Assembly (NCBI GenBank): GCA_041848045.1
Contig: JBGZHY010000159.1
Location: forward strand, 1 to 30,070
Reading direction: 5' to 3'
Source: CAKAHY01 sp041848045
GTDB lineage: Bacteria > Bacillota > Clostridia > Lachnospirales > Lachnospiraceae
DNA length: 30,070 nt
The notes beneath the pieces were generated by a model, which saw only the letters and a program-made list of their open reading frames with translations, made no database searches and was not told the DNA's origin. The first letter of the stretch is position 1; every line of letters starts with the position of its first letter. A program made the position numbers and the translations under genes. Positions 1 to 7,944 of the stretch are shown here, piece by piece.

Positions 1-1
1 A

Positions 2-1372
2 AAAGACCTCTGTGTTTCCAGAACCAGCTTCAGCTGGGGCATTCCGGTCAGCTTTGCGCCGAAGCACGTCACTTATGTATGGCTGGACGCTCTGACCAAC
101 TACATTACGGGACTGGGCTATGATGCCGAGGGCAATAACGGCGAGCTCTATGAGCGCTTCTGGCCCGCCGACCTGCATTTAATCGGAAAGGACATCATTC
201 GCTTTCATACCATTTACTGGCCTATCTTTTTGATGGCGCTGGATATCCCGCTTCCGAAGCAGGTTTTCGGACATCCCTGGCTTTTGCAGGGCGACGGGAA
301 AATGAGCAAATCCAAGGGAAATGTGCTGTATGCGGATACCTTGGCGGACTTTTTCGGCGTGGATGCGGTCAGGTATTTTGTGCTGCATGAGATGCCTTTT
401 GACAATGACGGCGTGATTACCTGGGAAATTATGGCAGAGCGCTATAATTCCGACCTCGCCAATGTATTGGGCAATCTGGTCAGCCGTACCCTTTCCATGA
501 ACAACAAATATTTCAACGGCGTACTCTCCAATCCGAATATTGCTCTTTCTGCGGAGGATGCCGCCTTTGACCAGGATTTAAAATACTCCATCGTCAACAG
601 TTTTACCAATGCCCGCAAAAAAATGGAAGAACTGCGGGTTGCGGATGCCATAACGGAAATCTGGGCTATTTTCAAGCGTTCCAACAAGTATATTGACGAA
701 ACCTGCCCTTGGGTGCTTGCCAAGGATGAGAGCAAAACCGAAAGGCTGAAGACCGTCCTGTATAACCTGACGGAAGCTTTGCATATCGGCGCCTCTCTCC
801 TGGAAAGCTTTATGCCGGAAAGCTCTGCAAGGATACTGAAACAGCTGCAGCTTGACAAGCGAAGCTTCCAGGACATGACCAGCTTCGGGCTGATTCCGGA
901 GGGCAGCAGGGTTGCCGCCGAGGGGGAAATGCTCTTTGCAAGGCTGGATAAGGAAGCTCTTTTGGCAAAAGTAGAGGCTTTATATCCTTCTGTGCAGGAG
1001 GATGCACCGAATGCGGAAGAAAAACCTATGGATATCCCGGTTAAGGATTTGATTTCCTATGAGGATTTTTCCAGGTTACAAATTCAAATCGGCGAGGTAT
1101 TGTCCTGCGAAGAAGTGAAGAAATCCAAAAAGCTGCTTTGTTCTCAAGTGAGAATCGGCTCCCAAACCAGACAGATTGTCAGCGGCATCAAACAATGGTA
1201 TGCTCCGGAAGATATGATAGGCAAAAAGGTGGCCGTACTGGTGAATCTGGAACCCAAGCAGATTGCGGGGCTGATGTCCGAAGGTATGATTTTGTGCGCC
1301 GAGGATGACACGGGGAACCTTGCTTTGATGGTCGGGGAAAAGGATATGAAGTCCGGCTCCGAGGTTCGCTGA
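2..1372 (+). CDS. metG: Methionyl-tRNA synthetase, C-terminal part (5' end outside window)
   Basis: Class I aminoacyl-tRNA synthetase that charges tRNA-Met in the cytoplasm. The reading frame is open from the window edge, so the N-terminal HIGH half is missing here. The catalytic-core sequence VWLDALTNYI is visible near position 80, and the KMSKS signature is at 299-313. It is followed by the helical anticodon-binding domain and a C-terminal EMAPII/Trbp111-like tRNA-binding domain (about 1050-1372, with the IGEVLSCEEV and KVAVLVNLEPKQIAGLMSEGM segments). This appended domain is typical of the long bacterial MetG form. The stop is one base before the next ATG, so it heads or lies in an operon with the TraX, tatD and rsmA genes, resembling the metS-tatD-ksgA order of Bacillus. 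Confidence 0.97.
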   Translation, partial: KDLCVSRTSFSWGIPVSFAPKHVTYVWLDALTNYITGLGYDAEGNNGELYERFWPADLHLIGKDIIRFHTIYWPIFLMALDIPLPKQVFGHPWLLQGDGKMSKSKGNVLYADTLADFFGVDAVRYFVLHEMPFDNDGVITWEIMAERYNSDLANVLGNLVSRTLSMNNKYFNGVLSNPNIALSAEDAAFDQDLKYSIVNSFTNARKKMEELRVADAITEIWAIFKRSNKYIDETCPWVLAKDESKTERLKTVLYNLTEALHIGASLLESFMPESSARILKQLQLDKRSFQDMTSFGLIPEGSRVAAEGEMLFARLDKEALLAKVEALYPSVQEDAPNAEEKPMDIPVKDLISYEDFSRLQIQIGEVLSCEEVKKSKKLLCSQVRIGSQTRQIVSGIKQWYAPEDMIGKKVAVLVNLEPKQIAGLMSEGMILCAEDDTGNLALMVGEKDMKSGSEVR

Positions 1373-1373
1373 T

Positions 1374-2042
1374 ATGAGCGGCAATCAGTTAAAGCTTATT
1401 GCCCTCATCAGCATGCTGCTTGACCACATCGGAGCCGTGCTCATCGGTCAGGTTCCTTCTTTGACCTATGCTTACGGCTCCTGGTACATGCCGCTGCGCA
1501 TCATCGGCAGAATCTCCTTTCCGATTTTTGCTTTTTTGCTGGCGGAGGGCTTTATCCATACCCGGAATATACGGAAATATTTTTCCCGCCTCTTTATCTT
1601 TGCCCTGCTTTCGGAAATCCCCTTTGATCTTGCCGTATACGGGACTGCATTTTCCCCGGAGGGACAAAATATTTTATTCAGCTTTTGTATTGCCGTTCTT
1701 ATGCTTTACCTGATTGCGCAGGAAGCCTTTCCTTTATGGGCGAGAGCTTTGTCCGTGCTTGCGGCAGCCCTGCTTGCCCACTTTATTCGCAGCGACTACA
1801 GCTTTTGGGCTGTTTTGCTGGTTTTGATTTTTTATCTGTTACGTCGGCAAAAGCTGTGGCGAACAGCGGCAAGCGCTTTATTGCTTCTCGGTTTGCAAAG
1901 CCCTGCCCCCCTTGCCCTGATTCCGATTCATTTTTACAACGGGCAGCCGGGGCGCCTGCGGATGAAATATTGCTTTTATCTTTTTTATCCTGCCCATTTA
2001 TTACTGCTGTATTCGATAAAAAGTCTTATATTGGGATATTAA
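1374..2042 (+). CDS. TraX-family integral membrane protein
   Basis: A 222-residue, very hydrophobic protein with about six or seven predicted membrane segments. Its N-terminus (LKLIALISMLLDHIGAVL, then RIIGRISFPIFAFLLAEGF) is the characteristic start of the TraX family. TraX of the F plasmid acetylates pilin. Chromosomal Firmicute members have no established substrate and may be membrane acyltransferases. The start codon follows the metG stop by one base, and the stop is one base before the tatD ATG, so it is expressed with housekeeping genes rather than conjugation genes. No conjugation function is implied by the context. The family call is good; the function is unknown. Confidence 0.85.
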   Translation: MSGNQLKLIALISMLLDHIGAVLIGQVPSLTYAYGSWYMPLRIIGRISFPIFAFLLAEGFIHTRNIRKYFSRLFIFALLSEIPFDLAVYGTAFSPEGQNILFSFCIAVLMLYLIAQEAFPLWARALSVLAAALLAHFIRSDYSFWAVLLVLIFYLLRRQKLWRTAASALLLLGLQSPAPLALIPIHFYNGQPGRLRMKYCFYLFYPAHLLLLYSIKSLILGY

Positions 2043-2043
2043 C

Positions 2044-2826
2044 ATGATGATTGATACACATATACACTTGGATGATTCCGCCTTCGACGAGGACAGGCAG
2101 CAGCTTCTTCGGGATTTTAAAGATGCCGGTATTGACAAAATCGTCAACATCGGCGCCAATCTCCGGACAAGCGAGCGCTCCCTTGCCCTTGCCAAAACCC
2201 ATGCGGATGTTTATGCTGTGGTGGGCGTGCATCCCTCCGACAGCGATGAATTGGATGAAGAACATTTAGAGAAAATCAAAGAAATGGCGCAGGATGAAAA
2301 GGTGCTTGCCATCGGCGAAATCGGTCTGGATTATTATTGGGATAATGTGGACAGAAAAGTACAGAAACATTGGTTTTACAGACAGCTGGAGCTTGCCCAT
2401 ACTTTGGCGCTGCCCATTGTCATCCACTCCCGTGATGCCGCACAGGACACCTACTCCATATTGAAGGAAATGCACGCCGAAAAGCTGGGCGGTGTCGTAC
2501 ACTGCTACTCCTACAGTTTGGAAATGGCAAAGGAATTTGAAAAGCTGGGACTGTTTTTCGGCATCGGCGGCGTACTGACCTTTCAAAATGCCAAAAAACT
2601 GAAAGAGGTGGTCGCCTATCTTTCCATGGATCAAATCGTCCTGGAAACGGACGCTCCTTATCTTGCGCCGGTTCCCTTCCGCGGCAAGCGCAATTCCTCC
2701 CTCTATCTTCCTTATGTGGTAGAGGAAATTGCCCGAATCAAGGGGCTGGACAGGGAGGAGGTTATGCGCCGCAGTACGGAAAATGCCATGAAACTCTACC
2801 CTAAACTGAATTGTGCGAAAGGATAG
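2044..2826 (+). CDS. tatD: TatD-family metal-dependent deoxyribonuclease
   Basis: A 260-residue TIM-barrel hydrolase of the TatD/YabD family, 3'-5' exonuclease-like, of normal full length. Metal-ligand motifs are visible: IDTHIHLD at residues 3-10 (HxH), GEIGLDYYW near residue 96 (Glu), IVIHSRDA (His), GVVHCYS (His) and LETDAPYL (Asp). Two ATGs are adjacent (2044 and 2047); either could be the start. It lies between the TraX and rsmA genes with essentially no gap. TatD beside ksgA is a widely conserved Firmicute arrangement, but rnmV (ribonuclease M5), which often sits between them, is absent here. Confidence 0.95.
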   Translation: MMIDTHIHLDDSAFDEDRQQLLRDFKDAGIDKIVNIGANLRTSERSLALAKTHADVYAVVGVHPSDSDELDEEHLEKIKEMAQDEKVLAIGEIGLDYYWDNVDRKVQKHWFYRQLELAHTLALPIVIHSRDAAQDTYSILKEMHAEKLGGVVHCYSYSLEMAKEFEKLGLFFGIGGVLTFQNAKKLKEVVAYLSMDQIVLETDAPYLAPVPFRGKRNSSLYLPYVVEEIARIKGLDREEVMRRSTENAMKLYPKLNCAKG

Positions 2827-2827
2827 T

Positions 2828-3694
2828 ATGGAAAATCTTGCAAACCCGCAAAACACTATTGCGCTTATACAAAAATACGGCTTTCACTTTCAAAAACGTT
2901 TCGGCCAGAATTTTTTAATCGATACGCACGTTTTGCATAAAATCATAGAAGGCGCCGATATCGGAAAAGAGGACTGCGTGGTGGAAATCGGTCCCGGAAT
3001 CGGCACCATGACCGAAGCTCTTGCCCGGGCTGCCGGCAAGGTTATTGCGGTGGAAATCGACAAGAATCTGATACCTATTTTGCAGGAAACCCTGGCAGGC
3101 TTTGACAATGTCGAAATCATCAACGAGGATATTCTAAAGCTGGATCTGCAGACGCTTGCCAGGGTACAGGGGGAGGGCAGAACCCTGAAGGTAGTTGCCA
3201 ACCTGCCTTACTACATTACAACGCCGATTATCATGTCTTTGTTTGAAAGCGATGTGCCTTTGCACAGCCTCACGGTAATGGTGCAAAAGGAAGTGGCCCT
3301 GAGAATGCAGACCGGCCCCGGCTCCAAGGACTACGGCGCCCTGTCTTTGGCTGTGCAGTATTATGCCAAGCCGAAGCTCCTTGCCAATGTTCCTCCCAAC
3401 TGTTTTATTCCAAGACCCAAGGTGGGCTCCGCCGTTATTCGTTTGGACAAGCATAGCCGCTGTCCGGTTTCCGTGCAGGATAGGGCTCTGCTTTTTAAGC
3501 TGATTCGTGCCGCCTTTATGCAAAGAAGAAAGACCTTGCAAAACGCCCTGCAAAACTCTTCGGAGCTGTCGTTTACCAAGGAGCAGATTTGCACTGCTTT
3601 AGCTAAACTCGGTTTAGATCCTTCCATACGGGGAGAGGTTTTAAATCTGGAACAGTTTGCCGCTTTGGCAGATTCTTTATACTTTTTTAATTAG
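2828..3694 (+). CDS. rsmA: 16S rRNA (adenine1518-N6/adenine1519-N6)-dimethyltransferase
   Basis: KsgA/RsmA dimethylates two adjacent adenines in the 3'-terminal hairpin of 16S rRNA during small-subunit maturation. Numbered from the ATG at 2828, the 288 residues show the N-terminal FGQNFLID motif, the SAM-binding VEIGPGIGTMTEAL (residues 52-65), the acidic VEID strand end, and the catalytic NLPY at 125-128. The C-terminal helical domain follows (PRPKVGSAV, AAFMQRRKTLQNAL). A GTG at 2813 would add five residues and overlap tatD, but the AAAGGA immediately upstream fits the ATG at 2828 better. It ends the metG-TraX-tatD-rsmA run. Confidence 0.96.
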   Translation: MENLANPQNTIALIQKYGFHFQKRFGQNFLIDTHVLHKIIEGADIGKEDCVVEIGPGIGTMTEALARAAGKVIAVEIDKNLIPILQETLAGFDNVEIINEDILKLDLQTLARVQGEGRTLKVVANLPYYITTPIIMSLFESDVPLHSLTVMVQKEVALRMQTGPGSKDYGALSLAVQYYAKPKLLANVPPNCFIPRPKVGSAVIRLDKHSRCPVSVQDRALLFKLIRAAFMQRRKTLQNALQNSSELSFTKEQICTALAKLGLDPSIRGEVLNLEQFAALADSLYFFN

Positions 3695-3799
3695 ACAAAA
3701 CTTGGCTTTGATGCTATTTTAATACAGCAGATATATTACAAAAGTTTTACGATTCAAACAACAACTTGTTGCATATATACATCAGTAAGGGAGCTTTTA
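3695..3799. other. Intergenic spacer with small palindrome and weak promoter-like elements
   Basis: The spacer between rsmA and the NlpC/P60 gene is AT-rich. A perfect 6+1+6 palindrome, CAACAA-C-TTGTTG, lies at 3759-3771 and could be an operator. A weak sigma-A-like pair is TTAGAC (3691-3696) with an 18-base spacer to TATTTT (3715-3720). No convincing terminator for rsmA is visible. An AAGGGAG ribosome-binding site at 3787-3793 serves the TTG start at 3800. Confidence 0.3.
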
Positions 3800-5413
3800 T
3801 TGGATATGAGCCGAAATTTTTTGAACAGGACTTTTTTACGTGACAAAAGAATACAATGGGCTGCCCTTGGTATCGGTACCTTGGTGCTTGTGGGGGTTAT
3901 GGCAACAGCCGCTATGCTCGCGAGAGGCAAAACTGCGGGACTTGCCAGCGCAAGTGACTCTATTTTGATTGAAAACGAAGCGGCAGATGTTATTCCGCTG
4001 AACATAGATGGCGCTTTATTTCCTGCCGTTGACGTAGAAGTACCGACCAAGGAGCCTGCTCCGGAATATATACGGGACGGCGTACAGCATGATATTGTTG
4101 CCGATTTGCAGGAAAGGCTGATGGAGCTGGGCTTTATGGAGGAGGATGAACCTACCGTCTTTTACGGCCCCGTTACCCAGTCTGCCGTTAAAGTATTCCA
4201 AAGGCAGGTAGGGCTGCCCCAGGACGGCATCGTAGGCAAGCAGACCCTGGAAGCCATTATGGATGAAAATGCCAAGCCTTATGCCGCAAAGCTGAATGAT
4301 GTGGGTGAGGATATTACGCGCATCCAGCAAAGATTATACGATTTGGGCTATCTGGCGGACAGCTCCATGATTAGCGGCAACTTCGGGGAAAAAACCGAAG
4401 AAGCGGTTCGCCGTTTTCAGGAACGCAATGCCCTGCCGGTAGACGGCACCGTGGGTATACAGACCCTCAATACCTTTTACAGCGAAGAGGTCAAGGCGAA
4501 TATGTCCGCCTTCGGAGAAAAAAGTGACATTGTGCTGGCTCTGCAAAACCGTCTGTTCAGTTTGGGGTATATGACCTCCACGCCGGACGGCACTTACGGT
4601 ACGGATACCCTGAATGCGGTAAAGCGCTTCCAGTCTAAGAATAATATTGTCGTAGACGGTTATCTGGGACCGGAAACCCGTATTGCCCTCAATGCCGACA
4701 CCGCCCTGCCAAACAGCTTGGATATCGGCGACAGCGGCGACCAGGTGAAGAATGTACAGGATTTATTGGTAAAATGGGGCTACCTGACAGCCTCCAAAGC
4801 GGACGGCTATTATGGCGAAAGCACCAAGGCGGCAGTCAGTGCTTTCCAGTCCAGAAACAGCTTAGGCTCCGACGGACAGGTTGGCGCCATCACCATTGCC
4901 AAGCTGACCTCCGATAATGTACTCAGACCTTTGCCGCCTGCCAGAAGCAATAACAGCAGCTCCCGAAACAATAACACGAGCAGTACAAGGGGCGGCAGTA
5001 CCCCTGCGGCTCCGGCAGCTCCGGCGGCTCCCAGCCCTGCACCGGCTTCCAATACCGGCGGCGTCAGCTCTTTGATTTCCATCGCCTCCTCCAAGGTCGG
5101 TACTCCTTATGTTTGGGGGGCGAAAGGACCAAGCGCCTTTGACTGCTCCGGCTTTGTATACTGGTGCCTGAATAATGCCGGCGTAAGCCAGTCTTATCTG
5201 ACCAGCTCCGGCTGGAGAAGCGCCCGCTATACCCGCGTCAGCAATTTTTCCGATATTCAGGCGGGAGATATTGTGGTGGTCAGCGGTCATGTAGGCATTG
5301 CCGCAGGCGGCGGCGAGGTCATCGACGCTTCCTCCTCAAACGGCCGTGTGGTGCGTCGTTCCTTAAGCGGCTGGTGGGAAAGAAAGTTTATCGTTGCATG
5401 GAGGATTTTTTAA
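3800..5413 (+). CDS. Membrane-anchored NlpC/P60 cell-wall hydrolase with four peptidoglycan-binding repeats
   Basis: A 537-residue predicted cell-wall endopeptidase. There is a short basic N-terminus, one hydrophobic signal-anchor (about residues 19-41), then four PG_binding_1-type repeats (about 98-155, 168-227, 242-300 and 308-370), each with the F-Q-x-x-x-x-L/I-x-x-D-G-x-x-G pattern. A Ser/Asn- and Ala/Pro-rich linker (about 380-420) follows, and then an NlpC/P60 domain. The catalytic Cys is in FDCSGF (Cys449) and the catalytic His in GHVGIA (His497). The family cleaves gamma-D-Glu-diaminopimelate-type stem-peptide bonds. The TTG start at 3800 is preferred because AAGGGAG ends six bases upstream; an in-frame ATG lies two codons later. 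It appears monocistronic, with a hairpin downstream. A role in cell separation or wall remodelling is inferred. Confidence 0.93.
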   Translation: MDMSRNFLNRTFLRDKRIQWAALGIGTLVLVGVMATAAMLARGKTAGLASASDSILIENEAADVIPLNIDGALFPAVDVEVPTKEPAPEYIRDGVQHDIVADLQERLMELGFMEEDEPTVFYGPVTQSAVKVFQRQVGLPQDGIVGKQTLEAIMDENAKPYAAKLNDVGEDITRIQQRLYDLGYLADSSMISGNFGEKTEEAVRRFQERNALPVDGTVGIQTLNTFYSEEVKANMSAFGEKSDIVLALQNRLFSLGYMTSTPDGTYGTDTLNAVKRFQSKNNIVVDGYLGPETRIALNADTALPNSLDIGDSGDQVKNVQDLLVKWGYLTASKADGYYGESTKAAVSAFQSRNSLGSDGQVGAITIAKLTSDNVLRPLPPARSNNSSSRNNNTSSTRGGSTPAAPAAPAAPSPAPASNTGGVSSLISIASSKVGTPYVWGAKGPSAFDCSGFVYWCLNNAGVSQSYLTSSGWRSARYTRVSNFSDIQAGDIVVVSGHVGIAAGGGEVIDASSSNGRVVRRSLSGWWERKFIVAWRIF

Positions 5414-5442
5414 GGAGTTTTTGAAAATCATATAGTATCAGC

Positions 5443-5488
5443 AAACAGCACAGGTCTGCCTGCCCGATGGGGGGAGCCTGTGCTGTTT
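5443..5488 (+). terminator. Hairpin after the NlpC/P60 gene, probable terminator without a clear U-tract
   Basis: Perfect 12-bp inverted repeat: AAACAGCACAGG at 5443-5454 and CCTGTGCTGTTT at 5477-5488, with a 22-base loop that can pair further (CCC-GAT-GGG). It lies between the hydrolase stop and the moaA promoter, so it most likely insulates the two. The sequence after the stem is A-rich rather than T-rich, so it is not a textbook intrinsic terminator. Confidence 0.5.
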
Positions 5489-5494
5489 AAAAAA

Positions 5495-5523
5495 TTGAAC
5501 TTTCTCCGTTTATGCCTTATAAT
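5495..5523 (+). promoter_or_regulatory. Sigma-A promoter of moaA
   Basis: A TTGAAC -35 box (5495-5500) and a perfect TATAAT -10 box (5518-5523) are separated by exactly 17 bases. Transcription would start near 5530. The AAGGAGG ribosome-binding site at 5535-5541 is eight bases before the moaA ATG. The leader is therefore only about 20 bases, leaving no room for a riboswitch in this transcript. Confidence 0.85.
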
Positions 5524-5549
5524 AAACAAAAGACAAGGAGGCCGAAAAA

Positions 5550-6524
5550 ATGCTGGACAGCTATGGACGTAAGATTGACTACATGCGCATTTCCGTTACC
5601 GACCGCTGTAATCTGCGCTGCAAATATTGCATGCCCCATGACATAGACGCCTTATCCCATGAGGACATTCTTCGCTTTGAAGAAATTCTCACCCTCTGTC
5701 GCTATGCCTTGGAGCTTGGCATCAGCAAGTTCAAGGTAACCGGCGGTGAGCCCTTTGCCAGAAAAGGACTCATGCCCTTTTTGCACAAATTAAAGGCTTT
5801 GCCGGGTGTAGAGCAGCTTACTCTGACCAGCAACGGCGTTTTGCTTGCCCCCTATTTGCAGGAGCTGCGGGATATCGGCATAGACGGCATCAATATCAGC
5901 CTGGACACCCTGCGCCCGGAGCGTTTTAAACAAATGACAGGCTCCGATGATTTTATTCAATTAAAGGAAAACATCTGCAAAGCACAAAGTCTTTCCCTTA
6001 GAACAAAAATCAATGCAGTGCTGATTAAAGGCTTCAATGAAGATGAGTTTTTCGACTTACTGCAGCTTGCCAAGGATTATCCCCTGGATGTACGCTTTAT
6101 CGAACTGATGCCCTTAGGCTACGGCAAGAATTACGAGGGACTTTCCAAAGACCGGCTTTTACAGAAGCTGCAGCTCATGTATCCGGTGCACACACCGGTT
6201 CAGGAAAAACGGGGAAACGGCCCTGCCTCTTATATACGGATTCCGGGCTTTCAAGGCTGTATCGGCTTTATTGATGCCATCCACGGCAAATTCTGCCATG
6301 CCTGCAACCGGATTCGCCTGACCTCGGACGGTCTGTTAAAGTCTTGTCTGTACTACGAAAGCTCTGTTGATTTAAAAAAGCTTTTACGTGCCCGAGCATC
6401 GAAGCAGGATATTTTGGCGCAAATGCGCAAAAGCATTATCGGCAAGCCATCGGAGCATCTATTCTGCGAAACTGTTGCCGACCCGCAAAAAGAAGAACGA
6501 AAAATGTCACAAATCGGAGGATAA
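5550..6524 (+). CDS. moaA: GTP 3',8-cyclase MoaA (radical SAM, molybdopterin step 1)
   Basis: Radical-SAM enzyme that converts GTP to 3',8-cyclo-GTP, the first step of pyranopterin (Mo/W cofactor) synthesis, together with MoaC. The 324 residues are full length. The N-terminal [4Fe-4S] CxxxCxxC is at Cys20/24/27 and the SAM-binding TGGEP at 64-68. The C-terminal second cluster ligands are Cys249, Cys252 and Cys266. The protein ends in the Gly-Gly tail (323-324) needed by MoaA enzymes for catalysis. Those two codons also form the ribosome-binding site of the next gene. It has its own strong promoter, and its partner moaC sits at the end of the opposing operon. Confidence 0.97.
   Translation: MLDSYGRKIDYMRISVTDRCNLRCKYCMPHDIDALSHEDILRFEEILTLCRYALELGISKFKVTGGEPFARKGLMPFLHKLKALPGVEQLTLTSNGVLLAPYLQELRDIGIDGINISLDTLRPERFKQMTGSDDFIQLKENICKAQSLSLRTKINAVLIKGFNEDEFFDLLQLAKDYPLDVRFIELMPLGYGKNYEGLSKDRLLQKLQLMYPVHTPVQEKRGNGPASYIRIPGFQGCIGFIDAIHGKFCHACNRIRLTSDGLLKSCLYYESSVDLKKLLRARASKQDILAQMRKSIIGKPSEHLFCETVADPQKEERKMSQIGG
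6516..6520 (+). promoter_or_regulatory. Ribosome-binding site embedded in the Gly-Gly codons of moaA
   Basis: GGAGG within the final GGA-GGA codons of moaA, six bases before the ATG at 6527. The moaA stop (6522-6524) lies between them, so translation of the two genes is probably coupled. Confidence 0.8.
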
Positions 6525-6526
6525 GT

Positions 6527-7456
6527 ATGGGAATCATAAAGGCAATCTGCATCAGTCAAAAGAAGGGAACCCAAAAAACAGAGATACCGGAAGCCCTATT
6601 GACAGAGGACTTCGGTATCATGGGGGATGCACACGCCGGAAAATGGCACCGTCAGGTCAGTCTGCTTTCTTGGGATAAGATTGAAGCCTTTCGGGCAAAG
6701 GGAGCTGTGGTGGATTATGGTGCTTTCGGTGAAAATCTCATTGTGGAGGGCTTTGATTTTCGCTCTCTCCCTGTTGGCACCGTCTTTTCCTGCGGAGAAG
6801 TTATATTGGAAATGACCCAGATCGGCAAAGAATGTCACTCTCACTGTGAAATCTATAAAATCATGGGGGACTGTATTATGCCTCGGGAGGGCGTTTTCGG
6901 TAAAGTTATTAAAGGCGGTCGTATCAAGGTCGGAGATGAAATGCAAATCATCGCCCAAAGAAAGCGCTATCGTACTGCCGTTCTCACCTTAAGCGACAAA
7001 GGTGCCGCAGGAGAACGGGAAGATGTCAGCGGTTCGCTGATTCGTGAAATCATAGAGCAGGACAATTATCTGGTGGTTGACAGGCGCATTATTCCCGATG
7101 AGCAAAGCCTCATCGAAAAGACACTGATACAGCTTTGCGATAAGCTACAGGTAGACCTGGTATTAACAACGGGAGGCACCGGCTTTTCCCTGCGGGATCG
7201 GACACCGGAGGCAAGCCTGGCCGTTGCCGAGCGCAACGCCCCGGGTATTGCGGAAGCCATCCGTGCCCATTCTCTGCAAATAACCAATCGCGCCATGCTG
7301 AGCAGGGGCGTTTCCGTTATTCGGGGTTCTACCCTAATCATCAATCTTCCCGGCAGTCCGAAGGCAGTAAAAGAGAGCCTGGAATATATTCTTCCGGCTC
7401 TTGCTCACGGTTTGGATATTTTAAAGGGCAGTGCCTCCGAGTGTGCCCGCCCTTAA
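6527..7456 (+). CDS. MOSC domain - MogA/MoaB molybdopterin adenylyltransferase fusion
   Basis: A two-domain, 309-residue protein. Residues 1 to about 145 form a MOSC (Mo cofactor sulfurase C-terminal) domain with DFGIMGDAHAG, GAFGENL, Cys103/Cys107 (KECHSHC) and MPREGVFG. Residues from about 147 onward are a MogA/MoaB domain with RTAVLTLSDK, TTGGTG at 214-219 and RDRTPEA. MogA/MoaB adenylylates molybdopterin before metal insertion by MoeA. MOSC domains are thought to handle sulfur or the pterin cofactor, but the role of this one is not established. The fusion is recurrent in Firmicutes. The gene is coupled to moaA, and its TAA shares a TTAA with the stop of the opposing moaC. Confidence 0.93.
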   Translation: MGIIKAICISQKKGTQKTEIPEALLTEDFGIMGDAHAGKWHRQVSLLSWDKIEAFRAKGAVVDYGAFGENLIVEGFDFRSLPVGTVFSCGEVILEMTQIGKECHSHCEIYKIMGDCIMPREGVFGKVIKGGRIKVGDEMQIIAQRKRYRTAVLTLSDKGAAGEREDVSGSLIREIIEQDNYLVVDRRIIPDEQSLIEKTLIQLCDKLQVDLVLTTGGTGFSLRDRTPEASLAVAERNAPGIAEAIRAHSLQITNRAMLSRGVSVIRGSTLIINLPGSPKAVKESLEYILPALAHGLDILKGSASECARP

Positions 7457-7932
7457 GGAGATGTACAGCGAAAATCTCCGCTTTTTCCGCCGCTTTTTTC
7501 CAAAAGGCGAATATCCTCTATCACCATCCCCTTATCCAAAGCTTTACACATATCGTAAATGGTCAGAAGTGCTGCGCTTACCCCGTGCAGCGCTTCCATT
7601 TCCACGCCTGTTTTCCCTTCTGTCTTAACGGTACAGACTGCCTTGATTTTTTTCTCCTCTTCTAAAAGCTCAAAGTCCACGCTGCATTTCCCAATCATCA
7701 AAGGATGGCACAGGGGGATAATTTCCGCCGTCTTTTTCACTGCCATAATACCCGCCACCCGAGCAATACCCAAAACATCTCCTTTGCGCAGTCCCTGTCC
7801 CAACACCGCCTGCATAATCTCATCGGATACCCGAATGTATCCCCGAGCTTTCGCCGTACGAAAACCCGAGGACTTCTGTGTCACATCCACCATGACCGCC
7901 TCACCCTCTTTATTAAAATGTGTAAATTCCAT
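7453..7932 (-). CDS. moaC: Cyclic pyranopterin monophosphate synthase MoaC
   Basis: Rearranges the MoaA product 3',8-cyclo-GTP into cyclic pyranopterin monophosphate. It shows standard MoaC length (159 residues from the ATG at 7932) and motifs: VMVDVTQKS near the N-terminus, the PLCHPL loop, and KTGVEMEALHGVS containing catalytic-region residues. An upstream GTG at 7938 is in frame, but AGGAGG at 7938-7943 is five bases from the ATG, so 7932 is chosen. It is the last gene of the ten-gene minus-strand tungsten operon and is separated by 12 bases from the MOSC gene. Its partner MoaA is encoded convergently next door. Confidence 0.97.
   Translation of the reverse strand: MEFTHFNKEGEAVMVDVTQKSSGFRTAKARGYIRVSDEIMQAVLGQGLRKGDVLGIARVAGIMAVKKTAEIIPLCHPLMIGKCSVDFELLEEEKKIKAVCTVKTEGKTGVEMEALHGVSAALLTIYDMCKALDKGMVIEDIRLLEKSGGKSGDFRCTSP
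7457..7486 (+). terminator. Intrinsic terminator of the moaA operon, inside the 3' end of moaC
   Basis: Directly after the MOSC-MogA stop, GGAGAT (7457-7462) can pair with ATCTCC (7474-7479) across an 11-base loop, followed by GCTTTTT (7480-7486) and further T-runs. Because the genes converge with a 4-base overlap, this signal lies wholly within the coding sequence of moaC on the other strand. Confidence 0.5.
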
Positions 7933-7944
7933 TTGCACCTCCTC

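Noticed and set aside
5443..5488. Hairpin before moaA as a Moco riboswitch
   Set aside because: It lies upstream of the TTGAAC-17-TATAAT promoter, so it is not in the moaA transcript, and it lacks the multi-stem core seen before AOR.
7424..7454. Minus-strand hairpin AAGGGC/GCCCTT as a terminator for moaC
   Set aside because: Only six pairs with a 19-base loop and a broken T-run (TTTAAAAT); too weak to list as a terminator.
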